NCBI GenBank assembly: GCA_902494345.1
Contig: CABUSV010000002.1
Coordinates: 1-64,000, forward strand
Source of the DNA: an uncultured Collinsella sp.
GTDB lineage: Bacteria > Actinomycetota > Coriobacteriia > Coriobacteriales > Coriobacteriaceae
DNA length: 64,000 bases
Direction: 5' to 3'
Shown here: positions 51,570 through 60,422 of the stretch, piece by piece
How the letters are laid out: every line of letters begins with the position of its first letter
How positions within the stretch are numbered: the stretch's first letter is position 1
The notes under the pieces: generated by a model
The model's input: only the letters and a program-made list of their open reading frames with translations
Database searches by the model: none
What the model was told of the DNA's origin: nothing
Position numbers and translations under genes: made by a program

Positions 51570-51653
51570 CCACTCATTTAAGTACGTCCCCAATGAGTGG
51601 CCGAAGAGTGTCCCCCGCGACTAGTCGTTTGAGAACGTCCCCAACGACTAGTC
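51570..51653. repeat. Two AACGTCCCC-loop hairpins
   Basis: CCACTCATT / AATGAGTGG (51570-51600) and GACTAGTCGTT / AACGACTAGTC (51619-51653) both enclose a loop TNAGNACGTCCCC. The stems differ while the loop is kept. The same hairpin heads structured elements A, B and C. Here it stands alone, in the 51385-51771 gap between divergent genes; no gene is visible in that gap. Confidence 0.8.
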
Positions 51654-51771
51654 AAAAATGGGCCATGTGTCCCAGTTGTGGAGACTCCTTGAGCCGTCTG
51701 GGTATCGCGAAGAATCGCACACTCCCCCATCATCAAAAGTGACACACGCTACCTGTTGATGGGAGGCAGCC

Positions 51772-52509
51772 ATGGGCTTCTTTGACAAGATGTTCGAGAA
51801 GAAAGAGTGCGCGATTTGCGGTACCGAGCTGGGACTTCTAGGTAAGACAAAAATCAATGAAGGCTACCTGTGCAAAGAGTGCGCCGGCAAGCTCTCCCCC
51901 TACTTTCACGGCTATCGCTCCAGCACCGCGGACGATATCCGTGAGCAACTCGCCTACCGCGAGGCCAACGCCGAACGCCTGTCTTCGTTCAACCCCACGC
52001 GCACGCTTTCTGCCGGGCGCACCAATATTATGCTCGATGAGGACGCGGGCCTGCTGATCATCACTTCGCAGAGCCGCTGGCGCGACGCCAATCCCGACAT
52101 CATCGAGTTCTCGCAGGTACTCGGCTGCGATATGGATATCGACGAGCAACGCACCGAGATCTATCGCGAGACCAAGGACGGCGAGCGCGAGAGCTACAAC
52201 CCGCCGCGCTACGACCTGGATTACGACTTTAATCTGACCATCCACGTCAACACGCCGTACTTTACCGAGATCAACCTGCGCGTGAACGACTCCACCATCG
52301 ATCAGCGCGGCTCCATCGAATATCGCGAGGCCAAGCGCCAGGCAACTGAAGTCCGCGATGCGCTGGTGCAGCTGCGTCAGGAGACACGCGACAGCGTCGT
52401 GGCCGCCAAGGTCCCCAAGACCGCGGTGACCTGCCCCTTCTGCGGAGCCACCACCATTCCCGATGCCAGTGGGCGCTGCGAATACTGCGGTGGCGCCATC
52501 GGTGCATAG
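51772..52509 (+). CDS. DUF4428 domain protein with zinc ribbons
   Basis: A 245-residue protein starting MGFFDKMFEKKECAICGTEL. The N-terminal DUF4428 zinc ribbon has CAICGTELGLLGKTKI and LCKECAGKL. A beta-rich middle (GRTNIMLDEDAGLLIITSQS, DLDYDFNLTIHVNTPYF) follows, and a C-terminal zinc ribbon CPFCGATTIPDASGRCEYCG ends the protein. It heads a three-gene cassette with the zinc-ribbon membrane protein (25 bp later) and the SPFH protein. All three share zinc ribbons, which suggests they work together, possibly at the membrane. GGGAGG precedes the start. Confidence 0.85.
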   Translation: MGFFDKMFEKKECAICGTELGLLGKTKINEGYLCKECAGKLSPYFHGYRSSTADDIREQLAYREANAERLSSFNPTRTLSAGRTNIMLDEDAGLLIITSQSRWRDANPDIIEFSQVLGCDMDIDEQRTEIYRETKDGERESYNPPRYDLDYDFNLTIHVNTPYFTEINLRVNDSTIDQRGSIEYREAKRQATEVRDALVQLRQETRDSVVAAKVPKTAVTCPFCGATTIPDASGRCEYCGGAIGA

Positions 52510-52533
52510 CCCCCGGCACGGAAAGGACCGATC

Positions 52534-53856
52534 ATGGCCTTCGAGAGCGTTAACTATCAGTGCCCTGCCTGCGGTGGCCCCTTGCATTTTGCCAGCGCCG
52601 AGCAAAAGCTCGTCTGCGACTACTGCGACTCGCGCTTTGAAGTCGAAGAAGTCGAGGCCCTCTATCGCGAGCGCCAGGACAAGGCCGACGCCAAAGCCGA
52701 TGCGGCAGCCGCAACGCCCAAGCCCGTCGCCGACGACGCGGTGCAGGAGCTTGCCCAAAACGCCGGCTACATCTGCTCGTCGTGCGGCGCCGAGCTCGTG
52801 TCCGACGGCACCGTCGCCGTCACCACCTGCCCGTACTGCGGCAACTCCGCCGTGGCGCCCGGTCAGCTCTCGGGCGACTTCTCGCCCGACCTGGTGATTC
52901 CGTTTAAACTCGGACGCGACGATGTCATGACCGCACTCAAGGAGCACTACAAGGGCAAGATCCTGCTGCCCAAGAGCTTTGTCACCGGCAACCACATCGA
53001 CGAGGTCCAAGGTGTCTACGTGCCGTTTTGGCTCTACGGCGCCCGCGTTGACGGCGAAGTATACTTTGACGCGACCAACGAGACCGTGACCGAGGAATCC
53101 GACCGCACCGTCACGACCACCGACCACTACGATGCCTATCGCAAGGGCAATATCTCGTTTAAGCGCGTGCCCGTCGACGGATCATCCAAGATGCCCGACG
53201 GCCACATGGACGCCATCGAGCCGTTTGACTACGACGCACTGCGTCCGTTCTCGGTCGCATATATGCCCGGCTACATCGCCAACCGTTACGACGAGGACTG
53301 CGAGACCTGCAAGGCGCGCGCCGAGCGCCGTATGGAAGAAAGCACAATCTCGGCCCTGCGCGAGACCGTCGTCGACGAATACGACGATGCCACGGTCGAA
53401 AGCAAGCAGCTCGACTACACCTGGGAAGACAGCGACTACGCCCTGTTCCCCGTCTGGATGCTCTCCACCTCGTGGAACGGCAAGAGCTACCTGTTTGCCA
53501 TGAACGGCCAGACCGGCCGCTTGGTCGGCGAGCTCCCCTGCTCCAAGCCCAAGCTCGCCATCGCCTCGGTGCTGTTCATTATGATCGGATTTATCCTCTC
53601 CCAGATTCTCTTTATGGGGGAATACGCCTTCGATCCGGATTACCTCACCTTTGATATCGAGGGCATCCTCATCAACATCATCGCGCCGCTGATCATCGTG
53701 ATTATCGGAGACGTGCTACTGGTAGGCCAGCTCAAGACGGCCAACGAAGCAACCTGTGCCGATGAGTATTGTGGCGAGCTCGACCTGACCGAGAAGCACG
53801 ACACCTTCAGCCACACCGAGACCACCGTTGTCATGAAAGACGACAAGGACGACTAA
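52534..53856 (+). CDS. Zinc-ribbon membrane protein (resembles B. subtilis YdjG)
   Basis: A 440-residue protein. Two zinc ribbons at the N-terminus (CPACGGPLHF..CDYCDSRF, then CSSCGAELVSDGTVAVTTCPYCG) flank an Ala-rich linker. A long domain with VIPFKLGRDDVMTALKEHYK and VQGVYVPFWLYGARVDG follows, and two transmembrane segments lie near the C-terminus (LAIASVLFIMIGFILSQILF, GILINIIAPLIIVIIGDVLL). Known: B. subtilis ydjG encodes a zinc-ribbon membrane protein that works with YdjI and PspA. The plan here is similar but homology should be checked. Same operon as DUF4428 and SPFH genes. Confidence 0.8.
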   Translation: MAFESVNYQCPACGGPLHFASAEQKLVCDYCDSRFEVEEVEALYRERQDKADAKADAAAATPKPVADDAVQELAQNAGYICSSCGAELVSDGTVAVTTCPYCGNSAVAPGQLSGDFSPDLVIPFKLGRDDVMTALKEHYKGKILLPKSFVTGNHIDEVQGVYVPFWLYGARVDGEVYFDATNETVTEESDRTVTTTDHYDAYRKGNISFKRVPVDGSSKMPDGHMDAIEPFDYDALRPFSVAYMPGYIANRYDEDCETCKARAERRMEESTISALRETVVDEYDDATVESKQLDYTWEDSDYALFPVWMLSTSWNGKSYLFAMNGQTGRLVGELPCSKPKLAIASVLFIMIGFILSQILFMGEYAFDPDYLTFDIEGILINIIAPLIIVIIGDVLLVGQLKTANEATCADEYCGELDLTEKHDTFSHTETTVVMKDDKDD

Positions 53857-53904
53857 GCAATCCAACCAATACCACCCGGCCTTTGACGAGAAAGGAAGAT
53901 CACC

Positions 53905-55140
53905 ATGGGACTCTTGAAAGCTGGATTGGGAGCTGCCGGCGGCGTCATGGCCGACCAGTGGAAGGAATTTATCTACTGCGAATCGATGCCTGCTGACGTC
54001 TTGGCCTGCAAGGGCAGCAAACGTACCGGTGGCCGCAGCTCCAACACGCGCGGCGAGGACAACGTCATCTCCAACGGCTCGGTCATCGCCGTCAACGACG
54101 GACAGGGCATGCTCGTGGTGCAAAACGGCAAGATCATCGAAGTCGCGCTGGAGCCCGGTGAGTTCGTCTTCGATACCGGCAGCGAGCCGAGCGTCTTTAG
54201 CGGCAACCTGGGCGATTCCATCAAGGAGACCTTCGCCAATATCGGCAGCCGCTTTACCTTTGGCGGCGACGCGGGCAAGGACCAGCGCGTCTACTTCATC
54301 AACACCAAGGAGATCATCGGCAACAAGTACGGCACCGCCTCGCCCGTGCCCTTCCGCGTGGTCGATAACAACATTGGCCTGGACGTCGACATCTCCGTGC
54401 GCTGCAACGGCGAGTATTCGTACCGCATCACCAACCCGCTGCTGTTCTACACCAACGTATGCGGCAACGTGACCGATAGCTACACGCGCGACAAGATCGA
54501 CAGCCAACTTAAGTCCGAGCTGCTCACCGCCCTGCAGCCCGCCTTTGCCAAGATCTCGGAGATGGGCATTCGCTACAGCGCCATCCCCGGCCACACCACC
54601 GAGCTCGCCCGCGCGCTCAACGAGGTCCTCTCTGCCGACTGGCGTGACCTGCGCGGCGTCGAGATCGTGAGCTTTGGCGTCAACTCCATCGCCGCCTCGC
54701 AAGAGGACGAGCAGATGATCAAGGACCTGCAGAAGGCCGCGGTCATGCGCGATCCCACCATGGCGGCCGCCAACATCGCCAGTGCCCAGAGCGACGCGAT
54801 GCGCGCGGCAGCCGCCAACCCCAACGGCGCGATGGCCGGCTTTATGGGCATGGGCATGGCAGGTGGCATGGGCGGTATGAACGCCAGCCAGCTGTTCGCC
54901 GCCGGCCAGGCACAGCAGCAGGCCGCCCCGCAGCCGGCTCCGGCACCCGCCCCGGCTCCTGCCGCCGCGCCTGCGGCCGGCGCATGGACCTGCAGCTGCG
55001 GCGCCACCAACACCGGCAAGTTCTGCTCCGAGTGCGGTAGTCCCGCACCCGCCCCGGCACCGGCCAAGTGGTTCTGCCCCAACTGCGGTAGCGAAAACGG
55101 CGGCAAGTTCTGCAGCAACTGCGGAACGCCCAGGCCCTAG
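53905..55140 (+). CDS. SPFH/Band 7 domain protein with C-terminal zinc ribbons (YdjI-like)
   Basis: A 411-residue protein without a signal peptide. The SPFH-type domain (about 20-290) contains ADQWKEFIYCESMPADVL, GSVIAVNDGQGMLVVQNGK and GKDQRVYFINTKEIIGNKYG, then an Ala/Gln-rich linker. A Gly/Met-rich and a Pro/Ala repeat region follow, and two zinc ribbons, CSCGATNTGKFCSECG and CPNCGSENGGKFCSNCG, end the protein. Known: the B. subtilis homologue YdjI recruits PspA to the membrane. Here it follows the YdjG-like gene by 48 bp. No PspA gene is in the window. Confidence 0.88.
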   Translation: MGLLKAGLGAAGGVMADQWKEFIYCESMPADVLACKGSKRTGGRSSNTRGEDNVISNGSVIAVNDGQGMLVVQNGKIIEVALEPGEFVFDTGSEPSVFSGNLGDSIKETFANIGSRFTFGGDAGKDQRVYFINTKEIIGNKYGTASPVPFRVVDNNIGLDVDISVRCNGEYSYRITNPLLFYTNVCGNVTDSYTRDKIDSQLKSELLTALQPAFAKISEMGIRYSAIPGHTTELARALNEVLSADWRDLRGVEIVSFGVNSIAASQEDEQMIKDLQKAAVMRDPTMAAANIASAQSDAMRAAAANPNGAMAGFMGMGMAGGMGGMNASQLFAAGQAQQQAAPQPAPAPAPAPAAAPAAGAWTCSCGATNTGKFCSECGSPAPAPAPAKWFCPNCGSENGGKFCSNCGTPRP

Positions 55141-55220
55141 CCCCTCTATCTGGTAATTGGCGGGGGATCCGCCACCCCCGCATTTGCTTCTATGGGTTTC
55201 GTTCGATAAAGGAGGACACC

Positions 55221-56063
55221 ATGAAGACAACGTTCAAAAAATCCGTACTCGCATTCCTGACATGCGTCCTGGCGCTCGCCTTTGCCCTGACGGGCTGCAG
55301 CGGCGGCGGCAAAGACCCCAAGGCCAACTTCGTCGGCAGCTGGCAGTACTCGGGTGGAACCTTGGATGGCGAAGAGCTCACCGATGAGTACATGGATATG
55401 CTCAAGGAGTGGGGCCTCAACTGCGTCCTGATCCTCGACGAGGACGGCACAGGCGTCCTCGATATGTTCCTTGAGGTCGCCGACCTAAAATGGGAAGCCA
55501 AGGACGCCACCACCGTAACGATCACCGCCGAAGATGAGTCGCACGACCTGAAGCTCAAGGACGACAAGCTCGTCCTTGAGGTGGACGGCGACAAGCTTAT
55601 CTTCACCAAGTCCGACAAGGATCTGTCCGGCACGGTGAAGAAGGATCGCGAGGCGGCCGAGAAGGAAGAGGAGATCGATGAGGCCGTCGAAGACGACGAT
55701 GTCCAGAGCGTCGAAATCTCCCCCGCCGTTACTGTCGCCGATGACGATTTGTGCACCATCACCATCACCGAGAAGTTCAAGGACGACTGGGGCGATATCG
55801 GCTTTGTCGTCAACATCACCAACAAGAGCGACAAGGACCTGACCTTCTACGCTCCTTCCGGCAAGACCAACGTCAACGGCACCATGAAGGAACCCTGGTT
55901 CTCGGCTCACCTGATGCCCGGCACCAACGCCACCGAGGAATTCACGTTCTCGAACGGCACACTCGATAGCCTTGACGACCTCGTCAATACGACCATCGGC
56001 ATCGACGCCTACCTGACCGATTCCTATGAGGACGTCGCTTCCTACAGCGCAACCATCGCGTAG
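55221..56063 (+). CDS. Lipoprotein, unknown function
   Basis: A 280-residue exported lipoprotein starting MKTTFKKSVLAFLTCVLALA with lipobox FALTGC (Cys about 26) and a Ser/Gly spacer. The first domain (about 35-130, FVGSWQYSGGTLDGEELTDE) resembles small beta-barrel lipocalin-like lipoprotein domains. An acidic linker (KKDREAAEKEEEIDEAVEDD) joins it to a second beta domain (VTVADDDLCTITITEKFKDD, GFVVNITNKSDKDLTFYA) like DUF4352-type domains. It is 80 bp after the SPFH gene with AAAGGAGG upstream, so it may have joined the same operon. Confidence 0.85.
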   Translation: MKTTFKKSVLAFLTCVLALAFALTGCSGGGKDPKANFVGSWQYSGGTLDGEELTDEYMDMLKEWGLNCVLILDEDGTGVLDMFLEVADLKWEAKDATTVTITAEDESHDLKLKDDKLVLEVDGDKLIFTKSDKDLSGTVKKDREAAEKEEEIDEAVEDDDVQSVEISPAVTVADDDLCTITITEKFKDDWGDIGFVVNITNKSDKDLTFYAPSGKTNVNGTMKEPWFSAHLMPGTNATEEFTFSNGTLDSLDDLVNTTIGIDAYLTDSYEDVASYSATIA

Positions 56064-56114
56064 CGGCACGTAACATCAGCCGCGGATTGGCGGGCATATC
56101 CGCGCACATGCCAA

Positions 56115-56147
56115 GCGGGGCCGCAGGAAATGATCCTGCGGCCCCGC
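56115..56147 (+). terminator. Terminator of the DUF4428-SPFH-lipoprotein cluster
   Basis: Perfect 14-bp arms GCGGGGCCGCAGGA and TCCTGCGGCCCCGC with a 5-nt loop, 52 bp past the lipoprotein stop. Confidence 0.85.
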
Positions 56148-56180
56148 CGCTTTATGCCGACAGCACTGCCCATACAAGCA

Positions 56181-56219
56181 GGTCGCCCGCCGTTTTCAGA
56201 TGCAAAACGGCGGGCGACC
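56181..56219 (-). terminator. Terminator of the sensor-regulator operon
   Basis: Perfect 16-bp arms GGTCGCCCGCCGTTTT and complement, with a 7-nt loop, 35 bp past the end of the response regulator gene on the minus strand. Confidence 0.85.
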
Positions 56220-56253
56220 TATCTTCGGCGTTGGAGCACGGGCGGCACACCGA

Positions 56254-56877
56254 CTACGGGCGCTCCATGTTGGGAACGATGCTGCCCTCCGTTACTGCGC
56301 GCACGGCCAGGCGCATGATGTTGTCGTAGCCGGTCTTGTTGAGAATCTCCGAGATGCGGCGTTTGATGGTGCCCTCGCTCATAAACAGCTCGGCCGCGAT
56401 CTCGCGGCGGCTCTTGCCCTCGCAGGCAAGGCGCAAAATCGACAGCTCGACATCGTCGAGTGCCGCCGTGCCCGAAAAAATGCTCTCGGGCGGCTTGGGA
56501 AACGTGCAATAGCCCGCCAGCGTGGAGCGCATCACGGCGAACAGCTCGTCGATACCGACGTTCTTGTACACAAAGCTATCGACGCCCGCCTCGCGCGCCT
56601 GGTCCACAAAGGTGATCTCGGGCATGCCGGTCATGATAATGATGCGACACTCGGGCAGCCGCTCCTTGATGCGCGCCGCCGCCACGATGCCGTTTGAATC
56701 GTGTTCGGTGCACACGTCCATCAGTATCATGTCCGGGCGCTCCTTGAGCGCGACACCCAAGGCCTCGGAAGCATCGGCAATGGCGGAAACAACGGTCATA
56801 TCGGGCTGGTCGCCAACGGAGCGCGCCAGGCTCTCGCGCAAGATAGCCTGGTCTTCGACGATAAGGACGCGAATCAT
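56254..56877 (-). CDS. NarL/LuxR-family response regulator
   Basis: A 207-residue regulator. The receiver domain has VEDQAILRESL, phospho-acceptor Asp54 in MILMDVCTE, the Thr in IIIMTGMPE and Lys in SFVYKNV. The LuxR-type helix-turn-helix at the C-terminus has LACEGKSRREIAAELFMSEG and TIKRRISEILNKTG. Its start overlaps the end of the kinase gene by 4 bp (ATGA), so they form a pair. It probably activates or represses genes in answer to the kinase. Confidence 0.94.
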   Translation of the reverse strand: MIRVLIVEDQAILRESLARSVGDQPDMTVVSAIADASEALGVALKERPDMILMDVCTEHDSNGIVAAARIKERLPECRIIIMTGMPEITFVDQAREAGVDSFVYKNVGIDELFAVMRSTLAGYCTFPKPPESIFSGTAALDDVELSILRLACEGKSRREIAAELFMSEGTIKRRISEILNKTGYDNIMRLAVRAVTEGSIVPNMERP

Positions 56878-58373
56878 GAGTTTCTCCTTTGAGCTGTGGC
56901 GCTGGCGTTGAGCGGGATGGACACCGCAAGCGTAAAGGGCGGGGCGGCATGGATTTCCAGGCAGCCGCCCAGATCTTGCGCGACATGCCTCATACCTGGA
57001 ATACCCGTTCCCTCGCGATACGATACGGGTGCAGGCGCGCCGTCGTTAGAAACGGTCATCCGCGCAACAGCGCTGCCTTCCGACGTCTCCCGCCACAGGC
57101 GCACATGGACCCGATGGGCCTGTGCATGCTTGGTGGCATTGGTCGAGGCTTCGCGGATAATCTGCAGAAAGGCTGCGGCGACACGCGCGTCCTCAGGCAG
57201 CTCGCCCTCCACATCGATCTGCACGCTCACCAGGCCAAAGGCATGGACGATATCGCCCAGTTGCTCTGTCGGTTCGGTGTCGCCCCCACTGCGCAGATCG
57301 GCAGCGATTGAGCGCAGCAGCGGGTCGATCTGCTCGAGTGACTCGTCATCCAGGCGCCCCTCCTCCAGATAACGATGGAGGATGGACAGGCGCTGCCCGA
57401 TCACGTCGTGCACGCGAGCGCGCATACGCAGATAGGCCGCATTGTCAGCAACTTTTTTGACTTCTTCGATCTGGGCTTGGAGCTCTTGGCCCGCAAGCTC
57501 AAGCAGGTGGTTGGCTTGCGCCAGGCGATCATGAGCATGCGCATACTCTGTTACATCCAGGCCGATAATGCGCTCAAAGAGGCGGCCCGAAACCATAACG
57601 CGATCGCGCACAAATAGGCGAATCTCAGCGGGAGAGACCTCGCCCACCGCACGCGCCTCACCAAAGCGGTCCAGATTAATCCGCACACGGTTCCTGCTGC
57701 TTTCGGGCATTTGCATGCTGAGTTTACGCAGGTCGTTCCATGTACCGCTCATATCGCCTAGGTCGGTGGGCATATGAAACTCCACCAGGTTTTTGCGCAT
57801 GCAGCGGTTCATGAGCAGTGGACGGCCCCTCGAGTCCAGATACAGGATGCCCACGGGAATCACGTTGATGGTTTCGATCGTCGAAAACGCGGTGATATCC
57901 TCCTGGCGGTTGCGGATATCCATCAAGAGCGCCGCGATGGAACGGAACAGGAAGAACGCTCCCTCTGCGATAAGGACAACGGTCCACGCCGAGCCCATGG
58001 CAAAAACCACCGGCGGTGTAACGGCGACAACAAGCAGCAGCTCGACCAGCATGACGGGGCGACGATAGCGCACCATAAGCACCACGCCATAGGCAAAGAT
58101 TGCGGCATTGAGCCACAGCACTCCGCCCATTGCCCTGGCGCAAACGTCAAGCGGCGCCACCAGATACGAGCCAGACGACGCGAACAGGATAAGCGCCGAA
58201 ACCACCAGGTGAAGCACGAGGCTCGCCTCGTAGGCGCAAATCACCTTACGGTTATAGGACGAGCGGCGCGATGAAATGAGCGGGACGTGGATCGTCTGCA
58301 GACACGCAGCCAGGGCAAAGACAACATCGAGCGCAACGATTTGGGGAAGGATGAGCGAAATCTGCATCGTCAC
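56874..58373 (-). CDS. Sensor histidine kinase (NarX/DesK-like HisKA_3 type)
   Basis: A 499-residue kinase. Five to six N-terminal transmembrane segments (to about residue 150) are followed by a PAS-like region (INVIPVGILYLDSRGRPLLM) and a coiled coil. The HisKA_3-like box RARVHDVIGQRLSILHRYL carries the likely phosphorylated His322. A HATPase region has IIREASTNATKHAQ (N-box) and GTGIPGMRHVAQDLGG (G-box). It overlaps its neighbours by 4 bp on each side, making a tightly coupled operon of degenerate sensor, kinase and regulator. Confidence 0.92.
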   Translation of the reverse strand: MTMQISLILPQIVALDVVFALAACLQTIHVPLISSRRSSYNRKVICAYEASLVLHLVVSALILFASSGSYLVAPLDVCARAMGGVLWLNAAIFAYGVVLMVRYRRPVMLVELLLVVAVTPPVVFAMGSAWTVVLIAEGAFFLFRSIAALLMDIRNRQEDITAFSTIETINVIPVGILYLDSRGRPLLMNRCMRKNLVEFHMPTDLGDMSGTWNDLRKLSMQMPESSRNRVRINLDRFGEARAVGEVSPAEIRLFVRDRVMVSGRLFERIIGLDVTEYAHAHDRLAQANHLLELAGQELQAQIEEVKKVADNAAYLRMRARVHDVIGQRLSILHRYLEEGRLDDESLEQIDPLLRSIAADLRSGGDTEPTEQLGDIVHAFGLVSVQIDVEGELPEDARVAAAFLQIIREASTNATKHAQAHRVHVRLWRETSEGSAVARMTVSNDGAPAPVSYREGTGIPGMRHVAQDLGGCLEIHAAPPFTLAVSIPLNASATAQRRNS

Positions 58374-60253
58374 TCACCCGCCCGCGGCATCAAGACGATC
58401 ATGCGCAGCTGGCCGGGCTCGCCCTCAAGGCGGTATGCCACGTTGCGCCCTTGCAGAGCGCTTTCGAGCTCTTGCGCAGCGGGCGTCTGCGAAAGATCTG
58501 CATCATCGTTGGAAAAAAGCGTGGCGCGCAGCTCGACACTGCATCGGTCATGGTCGCCCAAGTGATACATAAGCGCCGGATGGTCGGTGGTGTAGGCAAA
58601 AAACGCAAAGTCATACACGCAGTCGTACAGGGCGCTTACCGTACTGGCGTGCATCGGGCGCCGTATGGCGATAATCGAGGCGCAATCGACATCGATGGTG
58701 CGCAGGTCGCTTGCGAGCTCGTTGGCAATGAGCTGAATGCGATCGCGATCAAAACCGCTCTCCCCGTGCTGTGCCAACGTAAGCGACCCTTTGCGCTTGC
58801 AATAGGCGACGAGCATCTTGGCGCGCTGCAGCATGCGGTAACGCTCGTGCGAAGACGCCTCGTCGGCCAACGGTGGCAGCGAGCTCAGCAGGTCGTACAT
58901 CTCTTCGAACGCGCGGGCAAGCGCCTGGTCCACGTCTTGGACTAGCAAGGTCTCGGCCTCTTGATCTGCCAGATGCGTCTTAAGATCGTAGTCGGCCGCG
59001 AGCAGCTCATTTTGGCGCTGCAGTTCCATGCGACGATGTGCCAGTTCGCAATTGAGCTCATTGAGTTCCGACACGTCTTGGGCAAGCAGGGCAGATCCGC
59101 CCAGCAGTGGAAAGGCTCGGTACATCACATCGGGATCGGACGCCACGGCAAAGGCATGGGTGCGGCCGTGCTCCTGGGTCCGCAACTCCTCACGCACGCC
59201 TACCGGCATTGGCTTTGACACCGGTGTGGCATAGACTTCCTGCAGGTCGCGCGTTAGAACTTTGAGGTCGAGCGGCAAGGTGTCGAAAATGCCGGCGATG
59301 TCGTGATATGACGGAATGACACCGCAATCGAGACAGATTTCCATCGCCACCACGCACAAGACGCAATAGACGAGCGAGAAGTTGAGCCTCCATGCCCAGG
59401 GCACGCGTAGAGCATACGAGATGGCAAAAAACGCACCACCCAGCAGTACGAGCGCCGCCGTGCCCGAAAAACGTTGGATGCGAAAGGACGAGGACCGGCC
59501 CACCAGGATAAAAAAGGCCACGAAGTTAAAGGCCGTCCACACTAAGACGGCGAAATAACCCCAGCCGTACGTGTAATCGTTGCTCCAGGTGTCGCTTGTA
59601 CGGTCAAAGCGGAAGACCTGCTGGTGAAAATCGTTGGTGAGCACAAATCCGATAAGCAGGATGGCCGCAATCCACAGCGCAACGCAGTAGCGGCGACCCA
59701 GGCGGTGTTGCTCCAGGCCCGCAAGGCGCAGACCACACAACTGGTAGAGCAGCGGAATGAGCGTCATGGGCACGTAGTACAGGTACCACAGCACGGTGGC
59801 ATAGAACGGCGTGAACGACTTGTACTTGAGAATGACTTCGATCATCCACAGGGCGCAGATGGTGGCGATGGCAACGAGGCGGCGGCGCAACACATAGTCC
59901 AAACAGCGCAGATAGACCGATACGCCCCAAATCGAAAATACAATTGCGGCGACAAGCAGCGGGAGAGAGCTCGAATGGACGAGCGCATCCACGACCTCTT
60001 CGGACACCTCGCTATAGGCGGGCACGGCGTTAGAAAGTTTGGGGTCGAAGGCGAACAGCGCCGGCAAGACTGCCAAAAGCATGAGGAACAGCGCGGTGAT
60101 GACACCGGCGATAGCAAAGACGCGGTGGCGGTACACCTGATGTGTTATGCCAACAAGGAATCGCGGCATGGCGAAGAGCCTGCCGCCCCTGGGATCCGCA
60201 GCCGGTGCGGTCCGGGCGGCCGCGTGGCCAATATGTCGCTCGCGGGTACCCAT
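58370..60253 (-). CDS. Seven-transmembrane sensor protein with degenerate kinase-like C-terminus
   Basis: About 627 residues from an ATG at 60253; an ATG at 60169 (MPRFLVGITHQVYRHR) is an alternative. The first ~330 residues hold eight or nine hydrophobic segments, like 7TMR-type kinases. A PAS-like part follows (TYAT-like region, FPLLGGSALLAQDVSEL), then a long coiled coil (LAHRRMELQRQNELLAADYD). The C-terminal 200 residues have an ATPase-like fold with a degenerate N-box (ALYDCVYDFAFFA) and no G-box, so kinase activity is doubtful. It overlaps the intact kinase gene by 4 bp and probably modulates it as a signal-sensing partner. Confidence 0.85.
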   Translation of the reverse strand: MGTRERHIGHAAARTAPAADPRGGRLFAMPRFLVGITHQVYRHRVFAIAGVITALFLMLLAVLPALFAFDPKLSNAVPAYSEVSEEVVDALVHSSSLPLLVAAIVFSIWGVSVYLRCLDYVLRRRLVAIATICALWMIEVILKYKSFTPFYATVLWYLYYVPMTLIPLLYQLCGLRLAGLEQHRLGRRYCVALWIAAILLIGFVLTNDFHQQVFRFDRTSDTWSNDYTYGWGYFAVLVWTAFNFVAFFILVGRSSSFRIQRFSGTAALVLLGGAFFAISYALRVPWAWRLNFSLVYCVLCVVAMEICLDCGVIPSYHDIAGIFDTLPLDLKVLTRDLQEVYATPVSKPMPVGVREELRTQEHGRTHAFAVASDPDVMYRAFPLLGGSALLAQDVSELNELNCELAHRRMELQRQNELLAADYDLKTHLADQEAETLLVQDVDQALARAFEEMYDLLSSLPPLADEASSHERYRMLQRAKMLVAYCKRKGSLTLAQHGESGFDRDRIQLIANELASDLRTIDVDCASIIAIRRPMHASTVSALYDCVYDFAFFAYTTDHPALMYHLGDHDRCSVELRATLFSNDDADLSQTPAAQELESALQGRNVAYRLEGEPGQLRMIVLMPRAGE

Positions 60254-60368
60254 AGTGCTTTTAGTGTACCGACAGATGGGTCGAAAAAGCGGGCCGCATG
60301 TCCCAAAATCCGCAGACGGCAAGGCGCCCGGCAGCCTCCCCCGTCTGGCACTTCCCGATATCCGCCCG

Positions 60369-60415
60369 CCCCAAACCACCGCAAAGGGGACAGGCACCTT
60401 TGTGGTGGTTTGGGG
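60369..60415. repeat. CCACCACAAAGG palindrome, copy 4
   Basis: CCCCAAACCACCGCAAAGG and CCTTTGTGGTGGTTTGGGG flank GGACAGGCA, extending the stem to 19 bp with one mismatch. It lies 8 bp past the stop of the DUF4867 gene and probably terminates it. The other copies are near 18-19.7 kb. Confidence 0.85.
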
Positions 60416-60422
60416 CGATGCG

